Shown here piece by piece: positions 24,256 through 32,895 of a stretch of 64,000 nt of DNA. The notes under the pieces were generated by a model that searched no databases, was not told the origin of the DNA, and was given only the letters and a program-made list of their open reading frames with translations. Position numbers and translations under genes: made by a program. Source of the DNA: Aerococcus mictus (GTDB taxonomy: Bacteria > Bacillota > Bacilli > Lactobacillales > Aerococcaceae); NCBI RefSeq assembly GCF_003286595.3, contig NZ_CP132985.1, positions 1,302,001 to 1,366,000 on the forward strand. Direction: 5' to 3'. The stretch's first letter is position 1; every line of letters starts with the position of its first letter.

Positions 24256-24658
24256 TTATTACATCCTCTAAAGAATAGTTTGTATTCAAAGGATTTTTCT
24301 GCCAAAAGTCTTCTTGGTGACTACGATTGACTAAATCAAAAGGATTCTGTTCTAGTAAATAATCAATCTTAGGATTAAAATCCTTATATTCATCATATTC
24401 TTTATATAAAATTGTCGGCAATGACGAAGCACCAAAACCACTGAATTTAGAATAAATTTCTGGTACAACCGGACCATATCTCCACACTTGAAAAGGTTCT
24501 GTATAAATCTCTTTAGCAATGTTTTCTAAAGCAGGATTTTCCAAAACTGATTCTTTAAGAGCATAATACATAACTTTTTGAAGCTGTAAATTAGTAATAT
24601 TAATCTCTTTTTTATAAGCCCTACTTAATACATGACTCGCAAACTCTTCCATTGACAT
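24248..24658 (-). CDS. Panacea (DUF4065) domain protein, probable antitoxin
   Basis: 136 residues. 'NITNLQLQKVMYYALKESVL', 'EPFQVWRYGPVVPEIYSKFS' and the closing 'PFDLVNRSHQEDFWQKNPL' follow the Panacea/DUF4065 (SocA, GepA) pattern, with the usual L-Q-K-x-x-Y and F-x-x-W-x-Y-G-P-V-V motifs. Panacea proteins are antitoxins paired with many unrelated toxins, or adaptors for proteolysis. ATG 24658 is chosen because GAGGTG lies 6-7 bases upstream. First gene of a three-gene unit; its end overlaps the membrane-protein gene. An SOS-box-like GAAC-N4-GTTC lies about 290 bases upstream. Confidence 0.82.
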   Translation of the reverse strand: MSMEEFASHVLSRAYKKEINITNLQLQKVMYYALKESVLENPALENIAKEIYTEPFQVWRYGPVVPEIYSKFSGFGASSLPTILYKEYDEYKDFNPKIDYLLEQNPFDLVNRSHQEDFWQKNPLNTNYSLEDVING

Positions 24659-24913
24659 TCTTATCACCTCATTTTTAATATTGTACCGTATATAATTTAT
24701 CTAATACTGAAATACTTACATAGAATTTATTAAATATCTTCTCAATTTTATATATATTAAAAAATCTGAAAACTAATAATTTCTCTCAGATTAATTTAAA
24801 AACTTTTTTATAAAAAGACTAGATTCGATACATAATATATTGAAATTAGAATAATATAACAACGATTTTTATATTTAATTTCATATTAATAAAATGAAAA
24901 ATTTTACTATTTT

Positions 24914-24955
24914 TAGTGTACACTATTTCACTAAATTTAACAAGAACGTGTGTTC
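24914..24955. promoter_or_regulatory. SOS-box-like site and adjacent palindrome upstream of the Panacea unit
   Basis: GAACGTGTGTTC (24944-24955) is a perfect GAAC-N4-GTTC, the core of the Gram-positive LexA box. A perfect palindrome TAGTGTACACTA (24914-24925) lies 18 bases to its left. Both are 255-300 bases before the Panacea start. No coding frame is seen nearby on the plus strand. A LexA role is inferred from the motif alone. Confidence 0.4.
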
Positions 24956-25024
24956 CGAATAAAATCTTCCACTTTCCAGAAAGAATTTCTTTTATACTTT
25001 TAACCACCTACATCTACCTATTTT

Positions 25025-25500
25025 TAGGTAAGTATCCTGTTTATAGATTTTATCATCACATCTTCTAAGCCCTTGTCTCTGCGATTAATAAAATAATATG
25101 ATCAACGTTAGCTTCTAATTGATCTAGATCGAACTAAATTTCATAGCTGTTAAAATTATCATTCATAGCTAATCAAAAGAATTCTTTCTGCCATAAATCT
25201 GGTCACTACTCCTTTAGAAACAAATTGAAAAAATTATTCATAACTTCATCCATGACTAGACGGTAAATCCCACCGCTACCAAATTTTCATTAAGACTTTT
25301 CTAGCAATAAGTTCTATGCCTATTCAGTTCGTTTGTCAAAAAAACCCGATCATATTTGTATGATATGCCCTCAAACTTGAACAGCAATTGATCATCATCT
25401 TAGCTAAACAGTAACCTTCTATATCCAAAAGGAAAATTAAAGTAATGTGAATCCACCCTTACCTGCAGACCATAAATCCACCATCAATTCACTGTTCTGT
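25025..25500 (-). pseudogene. ugd: Decayed 3' part of UDP-glucose 6-dehydrogenase (remnant 1)
   Basis: Read on the minus strand with frameshifts and stops, pieces align in order with Ugd: 'VDSHYFNFPFGYR' (for DHYNNPSFGYGG, near 25420-25455), 'DDDQLLFKFEG' (KDTKQLLANYxG), 'GGIYRLVMDEVMNNF' (VGIYRLIMKSGSDNF), 'FDLDQLEANVDHII' (RDLDxFKxxADVII) and 'INRRDKGLEDVMIKSINR' (ANRWDKDLEDVNDKAYTR). The catalytic Cys loop GGYCLPKD is destroyed. The N-terminal NAD domain is missing; the homology fades about 150 bases before mazE. UDP-glucuronate supply for a former capsule is the likely ancestral role. Confidence 0.75.
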
Positions 25501-25657
25501 GTCATTAAATTAACATTGATAACATCCCAAAATATTTAAGGCTTTCAGCAATACTCATTACCTAAGTCAATCAACATTCCCATCACTTCTCAGATTATAT
25601 AACTAACTAAATTATTTGAATTATTCTAGTATCCCCCGTACAATGTATATACATAAT

Positions 25658-25677
25658 TATACCTGCTTATGGGTATA
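25658..25677 (+). promoter_or_regulatory. Palindromic operator of mazEF
   Basis: TATACC-N8-GGTATA lies about 30 bases before the mazE start, after a TACAATGTATATACATAATTATA stretch with -10-like elements. The symmetry and position fit MazE/MazEF autoregulation (inference). Confidence 0.5.
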
Positions 25678-25705
25678 TTTTCTGTAGCTAAGAAAGGAGA
25701 TGCTT

Positions 25706-25951
25706 ATGCCTTTAACAATTAATAAATGGGGGAATAGTTCAGCTATTCGACTTCCAAAACAACTACTTGAAGAATTGAATTTATCTCAAGGCGACAAGCT
25801 AGATTATCAAGTAAAAGATGGCCAGTTAATTATAAAAAAAATAACCGAAGTTCCTGAACTAACGGTTAAAGATTTGTTTGAAAATTATCATGAAGCCCCT
25901 GTTAATGAAAAACCAGTATTCTTTGAACCAAAAGGAAATGAAAAATGGTAA
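25706..25951 (+). CDS. mazE: MazE-type antitoxin (AbrB/MazE fold)
   Basis: 81 residues. The N-terminal swapped-hairpin DNA-binding domain reads 'INKWGNSSAIRLPKQLLEEL' then 'GDKLDYQVKDGQLIIKK', the MazE/AbrB signature; the C-terminal 30 residues ('ELTVKDLFENYHEAPVNEKP') are acidic and would wrap around MazF. ATG 25706 follows AAAGGAG by 6 bases; the ATG at 25700 touches that site and is rejected. Overlaps mazF by 7 bases. It is on the plus strand, opposite to the genes on both sides, between two ugd remnants. Confidence 0.9.
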   Translation: MPLTINKWGNSSAIRLPKQLLEELNLSQGDKLDYQVKDGQLIIKKITEVPELTVKDLFENYHEAPVNEKPVFFEPKGNEKW

Positions 25952-26277
25952 AAGTAAAGCAAGGATCGATTATAAAGATAAATTTAGATCCGAAACAGGG
26001 ACATGAGCAAAAAGGCAATCGACCCTACATTTGTTTGAGCCATGGGATTGTTACTAAGTACTCAAATATCGCAATTTTTGCTCCAATTAGTAATACAAAA
26101 AGAAAATATCCATTCTATGTTGAGTTAAAACATACAAAAACGACTGGAAAAGTGCTATTAGATCAACTAGTTACCATCGATTTTAATGCCAGAGACTATA
26201 ATTATATCGAACAAGTTCCAGAGGATATACTCATTGATTTATTAGCCAGGGTAAAAGTTCTATTTGAAAAAGAATAA
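25945..26277 (+). CDS. mazF: MazF/PemK-type endoribonuclease toxin
   Basis: 110 residues. 'GSIIKINLDPKQGHEQKGNRPYICLS' is the PemK/MazF N-terminal motif with the conserved 'G-x-E-x-x-x-x-R-P' catalytic segment, followed by 'ITNTKRKYPFYVEL'-type strand (here 'ISNTKRKYPFYVEL') and 'GKVLLDQLVTIDF'. It cleaves single-stranded mRNA at short sequence motifs and is neutralised by the MazE encoded just upstream. The frame is intact, so the toxin is probably active. It ends in a strong terminator. Confidence 0.92.
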   Translation: MVKVKQGSIIKINLDPKQGHEQKGNRPYICLSHGIVTKYSNIAIFAPISNTKRKYPFYVELKHTKTTGKVLLDQLVTIDFNARDYNYIEQVPEDILIDLLARVKVLFEKE

Positions 26278-26290
26278 ATTAACCAGACTA

Positions 26291-26328
26291 AAAACAGTAA
26301 GAGTTCATCGTGCTCTTACTGTTTTCTT
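26291..26328 (+). terminator. Terminator of mazEF
   Basis: AAAACAGTAAGAG (26291-26303) pairs with CTCTTACTGTTTT (26313-26325), followed by CTTTG. Perfect 13-base stem; A-rich on the left so it can also act on the minus strand. Confidence 0.85.
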
Positions 26329-26419
26329 TGTTTAGAGAATTAGTAAATAGAAGTTATGTAAAAATCCAGCGTACAATTCGAATGTATAGACAAGTCGAAT
26401 GTATTGCCAAGCACCCCAC

Positions 26420-26611
26420 CTAATTCTCATGATAAATATCCCGAGTATAGGCCTTATCATTTACATCCTCTAAGTCCTTATCCCAGCGATTGGCGATAAT
26501 GACATCAGCATCAGCTTTAAATTGGTCGAGATCACGGTAAATTTCACAGTTGTAGAAAGTATCTTCCTTAGCGACAGGTTCATAGATAATCACAGGAACG
26601 CCTTCAGCCAT
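26420..26611 (-). pseudogene. ugd: Truncated 3' end of UDP-glucose 6-dehydrogenase (remnant 2)
   Basis: An open frame of 63 codons equal to the very C-terminus of Ugd: 'GVPVIIYEPVAKEDTFYNCEIYRDL', 'ADADVIIANRWDKDLEDV', 'KAYTRDIYHEN'. About 320 N-terminal residues, including the NAD site and catalytic Cys, are missing. The ATG present is fortuitous and has no ribosome site. The reading frame is undamaged, so truncation is more recent than the decay of remnant 1. It sits at the 3' end of the polysaccharide locus, where ugd often lies in capsule clusters. Confidence 0.82.
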
Positions 26612-26962
26612 AATTCAGTAAAAAAATTAATGTATATTAAGTAATCGTATTATTTTGTATATTAAAAATAACACTTAACTTTTATTTTTTAGCTACCAAA
26701 TTAAATGCTGAAATAATACCAAAATGAGGTTTTATTGATCACTGTTCGATAATTTCAGATGGAACAAATCACATCAACACTTCTCCTTTTTTGAAGAATG
26801 TTTCATATTTCCAATTCACCTTATGGTATAACATTTACTATGAATAATCTTATCAATAGAATTTTATAAACGCATAGCACTCCCAAACGGTATTTTTAAG
26901 GCAATATTGTAATTTCGTACTTATTGTAGATATTCTGAAATCACTTAACATAAAAATATGGT
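26612..26962. other. AT-rich gap between ugd remnant and flippase, no gene seen
   Basis: About 350 bases, very AT-rich, at the downstream end of the polysaccharide operon. No homology to ugd, no ORF with a ribosome site and no clear terminator were found. Probably a junction left by gene replacement. Confidence 0.5.
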
Positions 26963-28360
26963 CTAAAAAATTGCTTTTCTCTGAATTATCCTATATAACT
27001 CGACAAAGCCTAATATTATTCCTATCCCCCATCTTATGTACCATAATGAACTAAAAGTGTAGAAAAATATTATACCTATTACAATTGCTAAAATTCCAGG
27101 AATAAATATTGTCAATTTTAAATGGTATGGATGCCCTTCTATATTATTAACAATATAATAATGCACAAAAAAGAGAGCTAGATACGATATTGCAGTTGCA
27201 GTAGCTGCACCATACATGCCCCATGCGGGAATCATGAAAGCATTAAGAATTATATTAATTAAACCTGCACCAATAGTTCCAATTGCTATTACCCTTGTCT
27301 TTTTATGAAAGAATTCAAAATTTACTGGAAATTGATACATAAAAGTAAAATACACCGCTAAAGTAAAGATAGGAATTATATTTATACCAGACCAATAACT
27401 ATCATCAGCCATTAAATGTGAAACTTCTCGCGCTAAAAGAAGAAATCCTATAGTCAATACTGTAAATAATTCAATATAATTTTTACATTTTTTATTTAAT
27501 ATTCCCCAATTTTCTTCGCTTAAATCATCATAATAAAAAGGGCACCAAGAATTATTTAATGCTCCTAAAACAGTGGTCAATACGGACGATAGCGTATAAA
27601 ACAGACTATAAATTCCAATCTCCGCTGCATCCATTCCTAATTGCTGCATCATTACTCTATCAGATTGCCCTAAAATTTGCTGAGATATTGAGTGAAATAC
27701 AATAGGAAAACCCACCATTATTCCGTATTTTAGATATGTTTTATTGACTCCAACAGGGTGTTTTAAGTATAAGGTCAACCATACGATAACTGCAACGATA
27801 ATGTATGTGACGGCTACACCACAAATCCGAGCTAAATACCTTAGATCGTTACTAATAGCATCTATGAAAAAAAGTGAAAGTATAACACTAATAATAGAAA
27901 TAGAAACAGATAGAATAAGATTACTCAAAGGCTTTTTTTCATAAATAAAACATAGCTGAGAAAAATTAATAATGTATTGTGAAAAAGCAGTGACTGCAAT
28001 AATAATTACTAATATTTTAGGGAAATTAATTAAATTTGATAGAAATGGAGCCCCGATAACTATAAGTATAAGTTGAAACAAACAAATCAGAGTACTTGAA
28101 AATAAAATACTGTTTCGAAAAGAAAGATACTCTTCTTTAAATGAATATAGACCTGTACCTATCGATGAATTAATACCAATACCCATTAGACAGGTTAAAA
28201 TCAAAACCCAGGAATTAAAAAGTGAATAAATTCCGAACTGCTCAGGACCTAAAAGACGTGTAAATAAAGGTGTTGTAATAAAAGCAATTCCTTGTAATAG
28301 AAAAGTACTTAAAATATTTAATATTGTAATTTTATTTGAATTATTCTTACTAGATACCAT
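26963..28360 (-). CDS. wzx: Polysaccharide repeat-unit flippase (Wzx, MATE/MOP superfamily)
   Basis: 465 residues with about twelve to fourteen membrane helices. 'ITILNILSTFLLQGIAFITTPLFTRLLGPEQFGIYSLFNSW' is the classical N-terminal block of polysaccharide flippases. It would flip undecaprenyl-linked repeat units across the membrane. ATG 28360 follows AGGTG by 6 bases; an in-frame GTG at 28369 overlaps that site. Last intact gene of the locus, 12 bases after the polymerase gene. AT-rich, as are its neighbours. Confidence 0.88.
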   Translation of the reverse strand: MVSSKNNSNKITILNILSTFLLQGIAFITTPLFTRLLGPEQFGIYSLFNSWVLILTCLMGIGINSSIGTGLYSFKEEYLSFRNSILFSSTLICLFQLILIVIGAPFLSNLINFPKILVIIIAVTAFSQYIINFSQLCFIYEKKPLSNLILSVSISIISVILSLFFIDAISNDLRYLARICGVAVTYIIVAVIVWLTLYLKHPVGVNKTYLKYGIMVGFPIVFHSISQQILGQSDRVMMQQLGMDAAEIGIYSLFYTLSSVLTTVLGALNNSWCPFYYDDLSEENWGILNKKCKNYIELFTVLTIGFLLLAREVSHLMADDSYWSGINIIPIFTLAVYFTFMYQFPVNFEFFHKKTRVIAIGTIGAGLINIILNAFMIPAWGMYGAATATAISYLALFFVHYYIVNNIEGHPYHLKLTIFIPGILAIVIGIIFFYTFSSLWYIRWGIGIILGFVELYRIIQRKAIF

Positions 28361-28372
28361 TATTTTCACCTA

Positions 28373-29764
28373 TTACTTATAATTAACTATTGAAAATGTT
28401 AAACCATTTTTTTTATAAATTTTAATTTTTTTATTTATCATTATTAGCAAATACATATAAGATAAAATTGAAACAATTCCAAAAAAGTCATTAAAAGTAA
28501 ACATAGTAATAGCAGTTCTTTCTAGTAGGAAAAATCGCAAAAATATTAGAGCCTTAATATAGTCTCCTAAAGCCAAATATTTTAGAAAAGCACTTATAGT
28601 AATAGCTATTAAGCATCCTATTAAACAGGAAAATACTAAAACCCCAAATTTTCCAAAATAATAATACATAGTTGCGAATCCAGCTTCAGAATACCTTGAC
28701 CCTGAAGCGAGTTTAGCATCAACTAGTTTTTTAGGTGCACATAAGTACATAATTTTATAGATACCATAATCAGATCCTATATTATCACTAATTGATTCTT
28801 TCCCATTATTTAATGCTTTTACTTCATTTATAAATTCCTCAGGATGAGTACTATCGACGATATCGTATGTTTTCCACCATAATTGTCCTTGTTGTGAAGC
28901 TCTTTGTTCTATGTAAGATATACCATTATAAGAGCTAATTGAAGTTGAAAACATTATGGTATACAACAATACTAAAGTAAAAATTGTAATTGAAACAGCA
29001 AAAATCCTTTTTAAAAAAATTTCTCCATTATTCATTATTTTTTTATAATAAACTAAAAGAAAAACACAAATTAATGTAAAAAAGGGGCCAAACTTATTTC
29101 CAATCCATATAAAATATAAAACATAGATACTGAGTGAAACTATTCCTAAAATTCGGTGAAAATTATTATTATATATAATTGTCAATATTGGAAATACAGC
29201 TAGTAAAGGTGCATTAGTTGCTACTTTTTCAAGTATACCTAATTGGAGAAATTCTGAAGCGTATATAAATCTATCTACACCTAGAAGAAAGGCGGGATAC
29301 GCTGCCACTTTGCTAAAAAGGAGTAGGAACATAACTAAAATAATTAGATTCATTATTGCAAAAAAAATTTTATATTTTGATAATTCATCTATTTTATTAT
29401 AATTAATAGTTGAGTTAAGGTTAAAGTCAAACAACTCTATAATAAACCAGAAAAACCAATAACCTAAAATTAGTAAGGGAAGAGATCCAACAAAAGAGGA
29501 ATATGTTCTTAATTCCACAAGAAATATTCCATCAATAAGCTCGATTATCGAAGTGCCTAATACAGCAGTACCAGAAATAAATAAAAAGGCTAAATATTTT
29601 AAGGCAAACTCTTTATTCTTCAATACTAGGTAAAATACAAAGTATACAGTGAAAAACAGTAAAGCAATGTATGAAAAGAATTTGATCCGACTAAATATCG
29701 AGCAAATAATAAATATAAAGCCAAAAAATAAGTTTGTTGTTAATACACTCTTCCTTACTTTCAT
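28373..29764 (-). CDS. wzy: Polysaccharide repeat-unit polymerase (Wzy-like)
   Basis: 463 residues with about eleven to twelve helices and a large extracytoplasmic loop around residues 280-360 ('EQRASQQGQLWWKTYDIVDS ... LCAPKKLVDAKLASGSRYSEAG'), the layout of O-antigen/capsule polymerases. Sequence identity to known Wzy proteins is normally low, so the call rests on topology and position between GT52-like transferase and Wzx. It would link repeat units outside the membrane. GGGAG lies before ATG 29764. Confidence 0.78.
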   Translation of the reverse strand: MKVRKSVLTTNLFFGFIFIICSIFSRIKFFSYIALLFFTVYFVFYLVLKNKEFALKYLAFLFISGTAVLGTSIIELIDGIFLVELRTYSSFVGSLPLLILGYWFFWFIIELFDFNLNSTINYNKIDELSKYKIFFAIMNLIILVMFLLLFSKVAAYPAFLLGVDRFIYASEFLQLGILEKVATNAPLLAVFPILTIIYNNNFHRILGIVSLSIYVLYFIWIGNKFGPFFTLICVFLLVYYKKIMNNGEIFLKRIFAVSITIFTLVLLYTIMFSTSISSYNGISYIEQRASQQGQLWWKTYDIVDSTHPEEFINEVKALNNGKESISDNIGSDYGIYKIMYLCAPKKLVDAKLASGSRYSEAGFATMYYYFGKFGVLVFSCLIGCLIAITISAFLKYLALGDYIKALIFLRFFLLERTAITMFTFNDFFGIVSILSYMYLLIMINKKIKIYKKNGLTFSIVNYK

Positions 29765-29780
29765 ATTTTATCTCCCTAAT

Positions 29781-30869
29781 TTAATTTCCCTTTAAAATAT
29801 TTACAATTATTATTTCTAAATCGTCAATAGAGGTGGGCTCTAAAACCTTTTTCTTATCATTGTATATTTGTTTAATCATTTCAATCACAGGCTTAAATCT
29901 ATTTTTATAAACATCACTATTTTCTAGCCCATATAATTTGTATGTAAAAATAATCCAAGGTTCCTTATTATACAGCAACTTAGGCATAATTTGAGATGAA
30001 GAACATATCGAAAGTAAGATGCTGTCATTTGATAATTGTTCTTCGCATATTAATTCCCATAGACTAGAAGATTGGTCCTCTGAAAAATTTATTTTTTTCT
30101 CGCTTATGTCTCTAGGATGTCTTCTATAAACTACTTGATTTTTAAACTTCAATAAACACTTATTTATTTCTTTTTCGCTATTTTCTAAATTAACCCCTAA
30201 TTCATTAGTTGGTTGAGATAAATAGATTAACTTTTTCTTGGAATATATATCATCTTCCACATTACCAAATATATTCATATACATTTCTTTTTCATTCTTA
30301 TCCATTAACGCTATTGGTGATAGCTGTTTTTTATTTTTCGATAATGTACTTTTACAAAAAGTTACATTATTAACATATAATAAATCTGGTTTTATATGGT
30401 CCGTTTTTCTTCCCAAAAATCTCCATATCCATTTTAATTTATGATCATGAACAATATCTCCAACGTAGCTTCCTAAACCATCATCATACGCTATAGTATT
30501 TGCTTCAGGGAATATTCTAGTTAATGCAACTTCAAATTCAGTACCAGACGTAACAGTAATTAGATCAATATCAAAATTAATTACGTCAATATGCTTTTTT
30601 GTAATCCATCGTATAAATAATCTTGGACATGTCGCTTGAATCAAATCGTTAATTATATAATAAAATTTATTATCTTTTTTTACTAAATCGTATTCATAAA
30701 CTTCATCAAATATATCATACCGTAATATATTTTCCAGTATTCTATTAGTTGTCTCAGAATAATTTCTATAAAAAAGAATTTTTTTAGTAGCTTTATCTAA
30801 TGAATGCATAGACAAATTAATAGCATTTAGGGTTTGGAACGGTGTTGCAGCACATATAGCTATATTCAC
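29781..30869 (-). CDS. GT52-like glycosyltransferase
   Basis: 362 residues. Begins 'NIAICAATPFQTLNAINL', and has 'IAYDDGLGSYVGD' (the D/E-D-G motif, about residue 145), 'VVYRRHPRD' (the H-P motif) and 'ICSSSQIMPKLLY' (the S-S motif), the three marks of GT52 and polysialyltransferase-like GT-B enzymes. Many members are sialyltransferases, but no CMP-sialate genes (neuA, neuB, neuC) are in the locus, so another donor is possible. GTG start 30869 follows AAAGGAG by 7 bases. Cytoplasmic, adding one sugar to the lipid-linked repeat. Confidence 0.72.
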   Translation of the reverse strand: MNIAICAATPFQTLNAINLSMHSLDKATKKILFYRNYSETTNRILENILRYDIFDEVYEYDLVKKDNKFYYIINDLIQATCPRLFIRWITKKHIDVINFDIDLITVTSGTEFEVALTRIFPEANTIAYDDGLGSYVGDIVHDHKLKWIWRFLGRKTDHIKPDLLYVNNVTFCKSTLSKNKKQLSPIALMDKNEKEMYMNIFGNVEDDIYSKKKLIYLSQPTNELGVNLENSEKEINKCLLKFKNQVVYRRHPRDISEKKINFSEDQSSSLWELICEEQLSNDSILLSICSSSQIMPKLLYNKEPWIIFTYKLYGLENSDVYKNRFKPVIEMIKQIYNDKKKVLEPTSIDDLEIIIVNILKGN

Positions 30870-30872
30870 ATT

Positions 30873-31859
30873 TTAACTCCTTTCATTAATAAGAGTCTTT
30901 TTATATTGAATCCATGTAAACCTATACAAGTTATAACTAATAAATAATAAAGCGATTGCTATTTTATCTCTTTTTGGAGTTAAAGGATCCCTTATAACTT
31001 CCCAACTGTTCTTTTTAATATAATGAATTATTTCTTTCTTTTCTTTCGCAAAATTAGTTATATTTAGCATTTGATTTAAAGTACTGAATCTAGCATAAAC
31101 TTGTCGTCTTAAAGTTGCTTTATTAAGATGTGGAAATTTTTTCTTAACATCCTTGGCCATCTTATCAGTCATTATTAATAAATCAAATTTATTCGAATTA
31201 AAACTACTATTGACAATTGAATTATCATGAAAAATATAATGATACTTAGATTCATAACCAACAGCAATTTCAGAACATTGTAACATTAGTGCATATGTAG
31301 TACCTATATCTTCAAAAATTCTTCCTTTCGGATAAGATACATTTTTAAAAAGACTTTTAGAATATAACTTTCCCCAAGCTGATGTGTCTATTACATCATG
31401 ATACAACATTTTTTTTAAGCACTCTTCTGATCCCATACACTCATCATTTTGTTCAAGACCTCTATTTAATGTTTTTCCGCTATCATAATGAACTATTGAT
31501 TGGCAAAGAGACATTTTTGTCCCATATTTTTCAATTAGACTAAAAAGATATTCTATATAATCACGATCTACATAATCATCTGGATCAATACACGCTATAT
31601 ATTCTCCCCTTGCACGGCTGATTCCATAATTTCTTGCATCTGACAATCCTCCGTTTTTTTTATGATAAACAATTATTCTCTTATCCATTTTCATATATTC
31701 ATCACAAATCATCGAACACTTGTCAGTTGAACCATCATCCACCATTATAATTTCTAGATTTGAATATGTCTGATTTAGAATAGAATCCATGCAAACTCTT
31801 AGATAGTTTTCTATATTATATATTGGAAGCACAATAGAAATTAATGGTGCTTTTTTCAT
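30873..31859 (-). CDS. Family 2 glycosyltransferase
   Basis: 328 residues. GT-A fold: 'ISIVLPIYNIENYLRVCMDS', 'LEIIMVDDGSTDKC', 'GLSDARNYGISRARGEYIACIDPDDYV' containing the DxD metal motif. The C-terminal third is helical and basic ('ALLFISYNLYRFTWIQYKKT'), possibly membrane-associated. It adds a sugar to the undecaprenyl-linked repeat unit; donor and linkage unknown. GT2 proteins of this type are widespread in capsule loci. A gap of about 240 bases without features lies upstream of it. Confidence 0.88.
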   Translation of the reverse strand: MKKAPLISIVLPIYNIENYLRVCMDSILNQTYSNLEIIMVDDGSTDKCSMICDEYMKMDKRIIVYHKKNGGLSDARNYGISRARGEYIACIDPDDYVDRDYIEYLFSLIEKYGTKMSLCQSIVHYDSGKTLNRGLEQNDECMGSEECLKKMLYHDVIDTSAWGKLYSKSLFKNVSYPKGRIFEDIGTTYALMLQCSEIAVGYESKYHYIFHDNSIVNSSFNSNKFDLLIMTDKMAKDVKKKFPHLNKATLRRQVYARFSTLNQMLNITNFAKEKKEIIHYIKKNSWEVIRDPLTPKRDKIAIALLFISYNLYRFTWIQYKKTLINERS

Positions 31860-32097
31860 ATTTATACTCTTCCTTTCTTAGAAAATACCACTAAATTAAT
31901 AAAGTTATTTCTTTAGCTTAACTTATTTAATACAATAATAGATATATTTCTATTGTTATCACAATGTAAAGATTTCTAACTATACTTAATCTTTATGCTC
32001 ATTATTATGTTCGTAAGAAAAGTAAAAATATAAAATTCACATAGTTTATCCTATAAATCCAATATGCTATTAAACGTGATAACTTTTAAAATATTTT

Positions 32098-32895
32098 TTA
32101 AAAACTACTCCCATATTTTTTCCCTAAATACTTAGCTTTTAAAAATTCAGGTATTTTGATAAACATATTTTCTTCAACTGCACAATCTAATTCCATTATC
32201 TCACTTTTCTTAATTAATCCATCTTCAATCGCTTTATTAAGCCATACATTAAACAGTAACTCACTTACTCTTCCAATAAATCGTTTTTCAAATACACTAT
32301 AGTTACTAAAGTCAATGTTTGAAAATACATCAAATAATACATCAAATACCCAAGAACAATAGGCATTTATGAAATCATATTCAGCTATCATCATATTAAA
32401 CATGTATCCCCATCGGCGATTCATAATTTTATCAAAATTCTTTAAATAATCTGGATATTTTTTTGAAATAACATTTCTTGTAACATCTAAATGTTCTAAG
32501 TGATGAGTATGTGCATAATGAGACTTTAAAGTTTCTATAACATACCATCTTTTTTTAGGAACAAAAAGCTTTTTTTTCCCCAAAAAGGGTTTTAATTGTT
32601 TGTACTCTAGAATTTTCTTATTCATAGAAAAATGTCTTCTATAATGAACAATACCTATATAATCGGCCGAAAGATTCTTCCATGCCCAATAAAGACCTGT
32701 TAATTCACAAAAGAAATCATTATATATAGATATATTTTCCCCGGTGTTATCTTTAATATAACCTAGATCTATTTCGTTGCCATTACTATCTCGTTTACCT
32801 TCAGCACCAACATGCAATGGAATATACATTGAGTCTTCTGGCATTTGATACTTTTTATGTGTTGCTATAACTATTTTCACCGTATACTCATCCAT
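32098..32895 (-). CDS. DUF4422 capsular glycosyltransferase
   Basis: 265 residues. 'VKIVIATHKKYQMPEDSMYIPLHVGAEG' and 'ENISIYNDFFCELTGLYWAWKN ... YIGIVHYRRHF' define DUF4422, found in many capsule and O-antigen clusters next to glf. Several members act as galactofuranosyl- or other glycosyltransferases. The ATG follows the glf stop codon directly (TAA ATG), so the two are coupled; together with glf this suggests transfer of a galactofuranose residue (inference). Confidence 0.82.
   Translation of the reverse strand: MDEYTVKIVIATHKKYQMPEDSMYIPLHVGAEGKRDSNGNEIDLGYIKDNTGENISIYNDFFCELTGLYWAWKNLSADYIGIVHYRRHFSMNKKILEYKQLKPFLGKKKLFVPKKRWYVIETLKSHYAHTHHLEHLDVTRNVISKKYPDYLKNFDKIMNRRWGYMFNMMIAEYDFINAYCSWVFDVLFDVFSNIDFSNYSVFEKRFIGRVSELLFNVWLNKAIEDGLIKKSEIMELDCAVEENMFIKIPEFLKAKYLGKKYGSSF

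Noticed and set aside
29781..30869. Calling the GT52-like gene a sialyltransferase
   Set aside because: The motifs fit the fold, but no sialic-acid synthesis or activation genes are in the locus, so the donor cannot be named.
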